From the NCBI GenBank assembly GCA_002938115.1, contig PTKD01000136.1, positions 1 through 5,466 on the forward strand: a stretch of DNA of 5,466 nucleotides. The letters are read 5' to 3'. The notes beneath the pieces were generated by a model. The model saw nothing but the letters and a program-made list of their open reading frames with translations, searched no databases and had not been told where the DNA came from. This DNA is from Alphaproteobacteria bacterium MarineAlpha9_Bin7 (lineage in GTDB: Bacteria; Pseudomonadota; Alphaproteobacteria; UBA7887). Each line of letters opens with the position of its first letter. The stretch's first letter is position 1. A program made the position numbers and the translations under genes. Below are positions 1 through 5,301 of this stretch, piece by piece.

Positions 1-131
1 ATTAGATACACAGAGTTTTGATCGCACTAGATCGTAGTCAAATGCCTGATGAGAATGTGATTTCATTGAATTGGAACCGATTGATGGAAGCCAATTTATT
101 GGTAACTTTGGTGTGCGCGTTGGAGTAATTC
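1..131. other. Leader region upstream of the SDR operon, no convincing gene
   Basis: This stretch carries no recognisable protein. All three plus frames have stops near the left edge (TAG at 3-5, TGA at 19-21, TAG at 35-37), so an upstream plus-strand gene could end in any of them, and I cannot tell which. The frame of the following SDR gene is open from 6 to 125 and closes with TAA at 126-128. Within it an ATG at 42 would give a 28-residue peptide (42-128), but no Shine-Dalgarno precedes that ATG and the peptide matches nothing I know. The only firm signal is GGAG at 122-125, six bases before the SDR start. I could not pick out a credible -35/-10 pair, so the operon promoter may lie to the left of the window. 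Confidence 0.5.
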
Positions 132-932
132 ATGGTTGGTCGGCTTGCGGGGAAAGTAGCATTGATTGTTGGTGCGGGCTCCATTGGCCCTGGTTGGGGG
201 AATGGAAAGGCGTGTGCCGTGTTGTTCGCACGCGAGGGTGCAAAGATCTTCGCGGTAGATATCAATTTGGATGCGGCAGAGGCAACTAAGTCAATTATTG
301 AGGCGGAGGGAGGGGTTTGTAGTACTTACCAGGCAGACGTTGTTAAATTCTTGGACGTAGCCGATATGGTTAGGGCATGTGTGGCGGAATACGGTGGTAT
401 CGACGTGTTACACAACAACGTGGGAGGCTCTGCTCCAGGTGGTGTGGTAGACATGTCTGAGGAAGTTTGGGACGGCAACATCAATCTGAACCTTAAAAGT
501 GCATTTCTCTGCTGCAAGTATGCGGTACCTCCAATGCTTTCAGGTGGAGGCGGGTCAATTGTTAACATTTCTTCGGTAGCAGGGATGCGTTATATGGGTC
601 GAGACATGATAGCTTATCATGCGGCTAAAGGTGGTTTGATAGAATTAAGTAGAGCAATTGCGCTAAAGTACGCGGCTCAAGGTTTGCGGGTGAATACTGT
701 GTGCCCGGGACTAATGAATACGCCGATGGTAACCTCTAGAATTGCTTTCCAGTATGGCGATGGGGATGGAGAGAAAATGGTCGCAGATCGCAATGCCATG
801 TGCCCGTCCGGGAAAATGGGAGATGCTTGGGATGTAGCATATGCGTCGCTTTATCTCGCATCTGACGAGGCCAAGTATGTTAATGGGACAGAGTTAGTTG
901 TGGATGGCGGTTTAACGGCAAAGTGCATTTGA
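132..932 (+). CDS. Short-chain dehydrogenase/reductase (SDR) family oxidoreductase
   Basis: This is a 266-residue classical SDR, a cytoplasmic NAD(P)-dependent alcohol/ketone oxidoreductase; the usual family length is about 250. The glycine-rich cofactor loop is at residues 14-25 (GAGSIGPGWGNG), longer than the standard TGxxxGxG and with V13 where Thr is usual. D43 at the end of the second strand suggests preference for NAD over NADP. NNVG (95-98) stands for the usual NNAG. The catalytic set is N120, S148 and Y162-x3-K166 (YHAAK), followed by the PG motif at 192-193 and VDGG near the C-terminus. The ATG start is supported by GGAG six bases upstream, and TAA in the same frame at 126-128 rules out an extension. 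The next permease gene begins within about ten bases of the TGA, so the enzyme is probably co-expressed with the transporter and may act on the imported compound or a product of it. The fold and class are secure; the substrate is unknown. Confidence 0.93.
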   Translation: MVGRLAGKVALIVGAGSIGPGWGNGKACAVLFAREGAKIFAVDINLDAAEATKSIIEAEGGVCSTYQADVVKFLDVADMVRACVAEYGGIDVLHNNVGGSAPGGVVDMSEEVWDGNINLNLKSAFLCCKYAVPPMLSGGGGSIVNISSVAGMRYMGRDMIAYHAAKGGLIELSRAIALKYAAQGLRVNTVCPGLMNTPMVTSRIAFQYGDGDGEKMVADRNAMCPSGKMGDAWDVAYASLYLASDEAKYVNGTELVVDGGLTAKCI

Positions 933-933
933 C

Positions 934-1815
934 TTGTTGGCCGTGTTTGAGCACCAGTTATTTTTAAATGCTGTTTTGTCTGGTCTACTACTGGGCGGTT
1001 TTTATGCTTCAGTTAGTATTGGCCTAACGATTTCTTTCGGACAATTGAACATTGTCAATATCGCCCATCCAGCTTTCGTAATCGTTGGGTCCTACGCGGC
1101 TTACACTGCCAACTCTGGGTTGGGCCTGGATCCCATCGTGAGCGGTATTTTGTTTATGCCGGTTTTTTTTGCCGGAGGAGCTGTTTTTTACCGGGTATAT
1201 CATGTTTGTTTCGAAGCACGTGGTGACGATCCATTACGAGGTCTGGCATTCTTTTTTGGAATCATGTTCGTGATTGAGGTGTTGCTAATTATTGCTTATG
1301 GCGTTGATTACCGTTTGGTGGAAGCTGCGTATATCGGTGAGACGGTGGGATATGGAGCGATAACCCTTCCTCTACGGATGGTTGCGCCGTTTCTGGCGGC
1401 TCTCATATTGACCTTCGGCATTCAATTGTTTCTCTCCAAGACGTTTACGGGGCGCGCAATCATGGCGGTAGCGCAAGACCAGATTGCTGTGCAGCTCATG
1501 GCAATTAATCCAACATACATTAAACAAATTGCGTTCGGTATTGCCATTATGACCGCCAGTTTGGCTGGTGCGTTGCTAATAGTAATTGGTCCCGTCGAGC
1601 CCTCGATGGGGCGGCAATACATAGGACGGGTTTTTGCTATAGCAGTACTTGGTGGCATGGGGAGCATCCCGGGAACGTTGGTTGCTGCTTTGATTCTAGG
1701 AGTTGCTGAAAGTTTGACCGCGACTTTTTACGGTCCGTCGTGGGCTCCAGCGGTATCATTTGGTTTACTTTTGGGAGCACTGGCTCTACGTCCGCAAGGG
1801 CTCTTTGGGCGTTAA
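934..1815 (+). CDS. LivH-type ABC transporter permease (branched-chain amino acid/HAAT family)
   Basis: This is one of two inner-membrane permease subunits of a HAAT-type importer: 293 residues, close to the roughly 290-310 usual for LivH. Hydrophobic segments fall at about residues 10-35, 43-60, 68-90, 104-123, 147-168, 198-220, 230-260 and 270-287. Family marks are the N-terminal GQLNIVNIAHPAF (36-48, compare the common VxNFAHGEF), the cytoplasmic stretch RAIMAVAQDQ (174-183), and GGMGSIPGTLVAALILG (240-256), the loop expected to contact the ATPases. The start is uncertain: the reading frame offers TTG at 934, TTG at 937 and GTG at 943, with no ATG near and no clear Shine-Dalgarno, so translation probably depends on coupling to the SDR stop at 930-932. 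GTG 943 would give an N-terminus most like other LivH proteins. The next permease starts three bases after the TAA. The exact substrate is not readable from the sequence. Confidence 0.92.
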   Translation: MLAVFEHQLFLNAVLSGLLLGGFYASVSIGLTISFGQLNIVNIAHPAFVIVGSYAAYTANSGLGLDPIVSGILFMPVFFAGGAVFYRVYHVCFEARGDDPLRGLAFFFGIMFVIEVLLIIAYGVDYRLVEAAYIGETVGYGAITLPLRMVAPFLAALILTFGIQLFLSKTFTGRAIMAVAQDQIAVQLMAINPTYIKQIAFGIAIMTASLAGALLIVIGPVEPSMGRQYIGRVFAIAVLGGMGSIPGTLVAALILGVAESLTATFYGPSWAPAVSFGLLLGALALRPQGLFGR

Positions 1816-1818
1816 GCG

Positions 1819-2766
1819 ATGAAGGGATCAGTATTTTTTATCGGAGCGTGTACAGTTGTTCTGGCAGGGCTGGCTTTGACCCGTTTAGGCGTCAATGAAT
1901 ACTATTTTTTTGCTGGCTATGTCGTCTTGCAGTTTGTTGTATTGGCAACCGCTTGGAATATCCTTGGAGGGTATGCAGGCTATGTAAACTTTGGCAGCGC
2001 CGGATTTTTTGCGATCGGGGTGTATTGTTCGATCGCTTTGACAAAAGCATTTTCTCTTCCACTGCCATTGCTGATCCTGGCTAGCTCAATTGCGGCTGGT
2101 CTTATTGGCCTCGCAACTGGATATCTGACGCTTCGCCTGCGCGGCGTTTTTTTTGCTATTGCTACTTTGGCTTTGGCGATCGTGCTTGAGACACTTGTTT
2201 CCAACTGGAGCTACGTCGGAGGAGCTGCCGGTACTTTTGTGATGCGGCCTAAAACGGTTATCTTCTTCGACAGCTATGTGGAATTTTTATTTATAGTGAT
2301 GTTGGTATTGGCTGTGTCTTCGGTTGTAATTGCCAGGACCATAGAACGTTCCCGTTTTGGGCGTGGTCTGCGCGCGATTCGAGATGAAGAGGTGGCAGCA
2401 GAAAGCATGGGTGTTCCGACCCTCAAGTTAAAGCTGTTAGCCACGACCCTCAGCGGGGCACTGATGGGAGCAGCTGGCGCGCCATTTTCTTATTATGTGA
2501 CCTATGTGGATCCACCCTCTGCCTTCAATCTGTCTTTTGCAGTGAACGCCGTTGCAATGCCGTTGATAGGTGGCACCGCTACCTGGCTTGGACCATTGAT
2601 AGGTGCTCTGCTGCTTGGATCAATTCAACAGATTGCGACAGTCACAATTTCATCGGAATTGAACCTATTAATTGTTGGCTTGACCCTAATTATATTTGTG
2701 ATTGTAGCCCCTGATGGATTGGTGGGAGCGGCGCGCCGCATAAGTAAGTGGGTCCGGGGGAACTAA
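1819..2766 (+). CDS. LivM-type ABC transporter permease (branched-chain amino acid/HAAT family)
   Basis: This is the second inner-membrane permease, 315 residues, within the usual LivM range. It should pair with the LivH-type protein to form the translocation pore. The N-terminal half carries LGGYAGYVNFGSAGFFAIG (49-67), the LivM hallmark following the first membrane spans. The cytoplasmic loop GLRAIRDEEVAAESMGV (183-199) is the conserved AiRdxexAAxxxGv element, thought to lie near the ATPase interface, and GGTATWLGPLIGA (251-263) is the C-terminal counterpart. About nine hydrophobic segments can be drawn, roughly at 5-23, 28-50, 60-80, 83-104, 109-128, 154-173, 206-225, 236-265 and 282-300. 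The ATG start comes three bases after the upstream stop with only a weak GGGC upstream, consistent with coupled translation. Its TAA stop shares an A with the ATG of the following ATPase (TAATG at 2764-2768). No frameshift or truncation is seen. Confidence 0.93.
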   Translation: MKGSVFFIGACTVVLAGLALTRLGVNEYYFFAGYVVLQFVVLATAWNILGGYAGYVNFGSAGFFAIGVYCSIALTKAFSLPLPLLILASSIAAGLIGLATGYLTLRLRGVFFAIATLALAIVLETLVSNWSYVGGAAGTFVMRPKTVIFFDSYVEFLFIVMLVLAVSSVVIARTIERSRFGRGLRAIRDEEVAAESMGVPTLKLKLLATTLSGALMGAAGAPFSYYVTYVDPPSAFNLSFAVNAVAMPLIGGTATWLGPLIGALLLGSIQQIATVTISSELNLLIVGLTLIIFVIVAPDGLVGAARRISKWVRGN

Positions 2767-3482
2767 TGCAACCGCTTCTACTGGCAAAATCTGTTACAAA
2801 GCGTTTTGGGGGTTTCACGGCACTTGATCATGTTGATATTACGGTATCGTCGGGTGAGCGATTGGGTCTCATCGGACCCAATGGTTCCGGTAAGACGACA
2901 TTCATTAATTGTATTTCTGGGACCTTAAGAAATGATAGTGGCAGTGTTTTTTTTGATGGTGCTGACATTTCAACACTGCCTGCGCATCAACGTATTCGAA
3001 AGGGTATTGCTCGCAGTTTTCAGATACCAAAGCCGTTCCCCACTATGACAGTACGGGAAAATATACTGATTCCATTGGAATTCGGTTCAACCAAATCTAA
3101 ATCACAAGATAGACGAAGTCCGGACGATGTGCTTGACCTGATAGGTTTGACCGAGAAAGCGAATGAAACTGCTGCACACCTTACTCAGGTCGAGTTACGT
3201 AAACTGGAACTTGCTCGAGCTGTTGCGGTAGACCCAAAACTTTTGATTTCCGATGAGGCGATGGCGGGTCTTTCCCACTCCGAGGTTGACGATATTCTTG
3301 AGATTCTCCTCTCATTAAATGCCGGCGGCATCACGATAATTATGATTGAGCATATTATGCGTGCCGTCATGCACTTTTCCGAACGCATAGTAGTGTTAGA
3401 TGCAGGGCAAAAAATAGCGGATGGTGAACCAAACACTGTGGCGGAAGACCCTCGAGTCCAGGAGGCTTATCTTGGCAACTAG
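2766..3482 (+). CDS. LivG-type ABC transporter ATP-binding protein
   Basis: This cytoplasmic ATPase of the importer is 238 residues from the ATG at 2766, slightly shorter than many LivG proteins (about 255). I chose this start over the in-frame GTG at 2748 because it overlaps the livM-type stop as TAATG and has a G-rich site (GGGGGA, 2756-2761) four bases upstream. Walker A is GPNGSGKTT (37-45), the Q-loop glutamine is Q86 in RSFQIPKPF, Walker B ends in ISDE with catalytic E164, and H196 in IEHIM is the switch histidine. The ABC signature region reads LTQVELRKLELARA (139-152) rather than LSGGQ; degenerate signatures of this sort occur in LivG relatives with a DExMAGL motif, and DEAMAGL is present at 163-169. 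The C-terminal PRVQEAYLGN is the usual LivG ending. It should form a heterodimer with the LivF-type ATPase encoded next, with which it overlaps by 11 bases. Confidence 0.93.
   Translation: MQPLLLAKSVTKRFGGFTALDHVDITVSSGERLGLIGPNGSGKTTFINCISGTLRNDSGSVFFDGADISTLPAHQRIRKGIARSFQIPKPFPTMTVRENILIPLEFGSTKSKSQDRRSPDDVLDLIGLTEKANETAAHLTQVELRKLELARAVAVDPKLLISDEAMAGLSHSEVDDILEILLSLNAGGITIIMIEHIMRAVMHFSERIVVLDAGQKIADGEPNTVAEDPRVQEAYLGN
3460..3465 (+). promoter_or_regulatory. Shine-Dalgarno site that fixes the TTG start of the LivF-type gene
   Basis: AGGAGG, a perfect anti-Shine-Dalgarno complement, lies inside the last codons of the LivG-type gene and is six bases before TTG at 3472. The upstream in-frame ATG at 3421 has no such site and would put 62 bases of overlap onto the preceding gene, so TTG 3472 is much the better start. 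Confidence 0.75.
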
Positions 3483-4203
3483 ATTAGTCATCGAGGGCCT
3501 GGTGGCTGGCTACGGTGCGGCACGCGTCTTGCATGGGGTGACGGTTCACCTGGAACAAGGCGAAACAGTGGTGTTACTTGGCGCAAACGGAAATGGAAAG
3601 AGCACTTTAATCAATTGTTTAATGGGTTTGGTGCGCCCGTCTCAGGGTACCATCTTGTTGGAAGTGAATGGCGTTTCCCAGGAGCTCACGGGCCTTTCCA
3701 CAGAATCCATAGTTGATATGGGTATAGCTCTGGTACCCGAGGGTCGTCGGCTGTTTCCGAATTTGACCGTACGGGAAAACTTATTGTTGGGAGCCTATCG
3801 GTTAGCGGCTCGACCAGCGCGCGCAAAAAATCTTGAGTTTTGTTTCCATGCGTTCCCAGCTCTTGCGGATCGTCAAAAACAACTCGCGGGTAGTATGAGC
3901 GGTGGCGAGCAACAAATGGTTGCAATAGCACGGGCATTCATGTCCGCCCCAAAAATTCTTGTAGTCGACGAGCCATCTGTCGGTCTATCACCAATAATGG
4001 TTAAACAAGTAATTTCTAAGATTGATGAGTTAAAGGTAGCCCATGGATTGACCGTTTTAATGGCAGAGCAGAATTTTAACCAAGCGATAAGGATCGCGGA
4101 CCGAGGCTATGTGATGGTCCAAGGACAGGTGGCCTTCGAAGGAATGGATGCTGCTGAACTTCGGGACAACGATTTCGTCCGAAAAGCTTACTTAGGTGTT
4201 TGA
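3472..4203 (+). CDS. LivF-type ABC transporter ATP-binding protein
   Basis: This is the second cytoplasmic ATPase of the importer, 243 residues from TTG 3472, matching the usual LivF length of about 235-240. The family normally begins near LxVxxLxAGYG, and VIEGLVAGYG sits at residues 6-15 from this start; a start at ATG 3421 would add 17 unmatched residues. Walker A is GANGNGKST (37-45). The LivF hallmark PEGRRLFPNLTVREN is at 89-103, the ABC signature is MSGGEQQ (142-148), and Walker B is KILVVDEPS (161-169) with catalytic E167. Where most ABC ATPases have a switch histidine, this protein has Q200 in MAEQN, as is normal for LivF (VEQN). It ends in AYLGV, as LivF proteins do. It is the last gene of the operon; only 15 bases separate its TGA from the stop of the convergent hydrolase gene, and no terminator hairpin is evident there. 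Confidence 0.93.
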   Translation: MATRLVIEGLVAGYGAARVLHGVTVHLEQGETVVLLGANGNGKSTLINCLMGLVRPSQGTILLEVNGVSQELTGLSTESIVDMGIALVPEGRRLFPNLTVRENLLLGAYRLAARPARAKNLEFCFHAFPALADRQKQLAGSMSGGEQQMVAIARAFMSAPKILVVDEPSVGLSPIMVKQVISKIDELKVAHGLTVLMAEQNFNQAIRIADRGYVMVQGQVAFEGMDAAELRDNDFVRKAYLGV

Positions 4204-4218
4204 GGCTCTTGGGAAATA

Positions 4219-5016
4219 TCAAGTACCGGTTTGCCCTTCCAGGAACGTAAACAATTGTTCATTGAAATGAGTTGCTTGCTCCACGTTTAGTAGGTGGGAT
4301 GCATTTGCAATTACGGTCATGACGGATCCTACGATGTGTTTTTGCATAACTTCGGATGCCGTGGGTGGCGTACTTGGATCATTTGCACCCACGAGTATTA
4401 GGGTCGGTGCAGTAATGCGTGCGAGACACTGCAATTGGTCAAGAACTTTGATTGCTTGGCTGCATCCTTCAAAACCCTTAACAGGCGTATTCTTGATCAT
4501 TTGAATAATGCGCTCAACTTCAGTCGTGTTGCTTATACGGTAGGGTTGTGTGAACCAGCGCTCGATCGTGGTTTCTGCTATGGACGCCATGCCGCTCTGA
4601 TTGACAGACTTTATTCTATCGTCCCATACAGGTCCCATCTCGGCCGCCATACGGCAGGCGGTTGCACATAGAGTAAGACTCAGCAGCTTGTCCGGATGAT
4701 TGGCAGCAAGTAATTGACCAATCATGCCACCCATGGAGAGCCCCACGAAATGCGTTGCCTTGATGTCGAGTTCGTCTAGTAACGAGACGACGTCGTTCAC
4801 TAATAGTGAGATGCTATATGGTCCGTTTGTGGTGTCACTTTCCCCGTGCCCTCGTGTGTCGTACCGAAGAACACGATAATTTTTCTGAAGTTCGTTGGTT
4901 TGCGGCCACCACATATCTCGATTGGCAGCCAGGCTATGGCTCATTGTTATTACGGGTGCCTCCGAGGGACCATCCAAGTCGTAGCCAATCGAAATACCAT
5001 TCGCCTGGATTCGCAT
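4219..5016 (-). CDS. Alpha/beta hydrolase, 3-oxoadipate enol-lactonase (PcaD)-like
   Basis: This 265-residue cytoplasmic alpha/beta-hydrolase has a complete triad: nucleophile S94 in GLSMGG (92-97), acid D213 in GANDPSTPP (210-218) and H241 in ASHLLNVEQ (239-247). The oxyanion-side motif is SHSLAANRDMW (26-36). RVLRYDTRGHGESD (48-61), ERWFT (152-156) in the cap region and GFEGCSQAI (181-189) all resemble PcaD, which opens 3-oxoadipate enol-lactone in the beta-ketoadipate route of aromatic breakdown; length also matches (about 260). PcaD-like proteins are often recruited to other lactones or esters, and no other pca gene is visible here, so the exact reaction is open. The start ATG (complement of 5014-5016) has GGAG eight bases upstream (complement of 5025-5028). 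It converges with the transporter operon and diverges from the dehydrogenase gene to the right, so it is transcribed as its own unit unless genes beyond the hydrolase belong to it. Confidence 0.88.
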   Translation of the reverse strand: MRIQANGISIGYDLDGPSEAPVITMSHSLAANRDMWWPQTNELQKNYRVLRYDTRGHGESDTTNGPYSISLLVNDVVSLLDELDIKATHFVGLSMGGMIGQLLAANHPDKLLSLTLCATACRMAAEMGPVWDDRIKSVNQSGMASIAETTIERWFTQPYRISNTTEVERIIQMIKNTPVKGFEGCSQAIKVLDQLQCLARITAPTLILVGANDPSTPPTASEVMQKHIVGSVMTVIANASHLLNVEQATHFNEQLFTFLEGQTGT

Positions 5017-5042
5017 TATCGTATCTCCGTAAAAGATTCTTG

Positions 5043-5071
5043 TTTATCGAATGGTCGTTGAGTGCCTGCAA
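5043..5071 (-). promoter_or_regulatory. Candidate sigma70 promoter for the PcaD-like hydrolase
   Basis: Read on the minus strand, TTGCAG (complement of 5066-5071, three of six matching TTGACA) is followed after exactly 17 bases by GATAAA (complement of 5043-5048, four of six matching TATAAT). A start site about seven bases downstream would leave a leader of roughly 20 bases that includes the GGAG ribosome site. The match is modest and could be chance. Confidence 0.3.
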
Positions 5072-5198
5072 CTCTGCCGTAGTCGCTGAAGCGGTAGAAG
5101 TTTTAGGACCATCCCGATTTTCTTTACTTTCTTCGTAATAAAACTCGTTTTAAGTTGGGTAGATAATCGTGTGTAATAACCGAGAGTTAAGGAGTGGA

Positions 5199-5240
5199 AT
5201 GGCGCTGGCAATTTTGCCGGTCAAATATGATATCTTTTGA
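5199..5240 (+). CDS. Possible 13-codon leader ORF upstream of the dehydrogenase-family gene
   Basis: ATG at 5199 opens a 13-residue frame (MALAILPVKYDIF) closed by TGA at 5238-5240. TAAGGAG at 5188-5194 is a strong ribosome site, although its spacing of four bases to the ATG is short. Five of 13 residues are Leu, Ile or Val, but they do not form the run of control codons seen in classic leucine leader peptides. A weak stem (ATCCA 5240-5244 with TGGGT 5255-5259, one wobble pair) followed by a T tract to 5263 lies just downstream. It may be a real leader, or a chance frame in promoter DNA; the competing -10 at 5226-5231 would place transcription start beyond its ATG. Confidence 0.2.
   Translation: MALAILPVKYDIF
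5205..5220. repeat. Inverted repeat, possible operator, in the divergent region
   Basis: CTGGCAATTTTGCCGG contains the perfect arms GGCAA (5207-5211) and TTGCC (5214-5218) around a two-base centre, plus an outer C:G pair beyond one mismatch. It lies immediately upstream of a TATGAT hexamer (5226-5231), where a regulator would overlap the -35 or spacer. Dyads of this size suit a dimeric regulator, but the family cannot be named from the sequence, and with such short arms chance is possible. Confidence 0.35.
5226..5231 (+). promoter_or_regulatory. Candidate -10 element for the dehydrogenase-family gene
   Basis: TATGAT matches the sigma70 -10 consensus at five of six positions. Its -35 partner is poor (CTGGCA at 5205-5210 with 15-base spacing), which would fit an activator-dependent promoter using the inverted repeat there. 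A rival arrangement is TTGTCG (5246-5251), 17 bases, TATCAA (5269-5274), each four of six, which would start transcription near 5281 with a leader of about 20 bases. Confidence 0.3.
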
Positions 5241-5301
5241 TCCAATTGTCGAACTGGGTTTTTCGTCGTATCAAATGTGATGAATGTCAAGAGAGGTGGT
5301 G

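Larger units (their letters stand above)
5017..5301. other. Divergent intergenic region between the hydrolase and the dehydrogenase-family gene
   Basis: These 285 bases separate two genes reading away from each other, so they must carry promoters for both unless transcription comes from further off. I see no long protein: plus-frame ORFs over the left half are opposite-strand shadows of the hydrolase running out into the gap. Individual signals are listed separately: a candidate minus-strand promoter, a candidate -10, an inverted repeat and a short ORF. A weak -10-like GATAAT also occurs at 5162-5167 without a good -35 partner. The right half is rich in A and T, as expected for promoter DNA. 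No regulator gene is in the window. Confidence 0.6.

Noticed and set aside
2748..2765. GTG 2748 as start of the LivG-type gene
   Set aside because: ATG 2766 forms the common TAATG overlap with the upstream stop, has a G-rich site just before it, and fits the family N-terminus.
3421..3471. Extension of the LivF-type protein from ATG 3421
   Set aside because: It would overlap the LivG-type gene by 62 bases, lacks a ribosome site and adds residues not matching LivF N-termini; TTG 3472 has a perfect AGGAGG.
4204..4240. Terminator between the convergent LivF-type and hydrolase genes
   Set aside because: GGGAAA at 4211-4216 can pair with TTTGCCC at 4230-4236 only with a bulge and a 13-base loop, and no T tract follows.
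4806..5138. Plus-strand ORF of 110 codons over the hydrolase start and intergenic region
   Set aside because: Most of it lies antisense to the clear alpha/beta hydrolase, its protein shows no family motif, and its extension to the right looks like a chance open frame.
5285..5290. Minus-strand TTGACA as a -35 element
   Set aside because: The hexamer is perfect, but no acceptable -10 lies 16-18 bases downstream on that strand, and it is over 260 bases from the hydrolase start.
5278..5301. Upstream starts (ATG 5284, GTG 5296, GTG 5299) for the dehydrogenase-family gene
   Set aside because: ATG 5302 has AGAGG at good spacing and begins close to the first beta strand as in relatives; the alternatives lack a ribosome site or would use up the one present.
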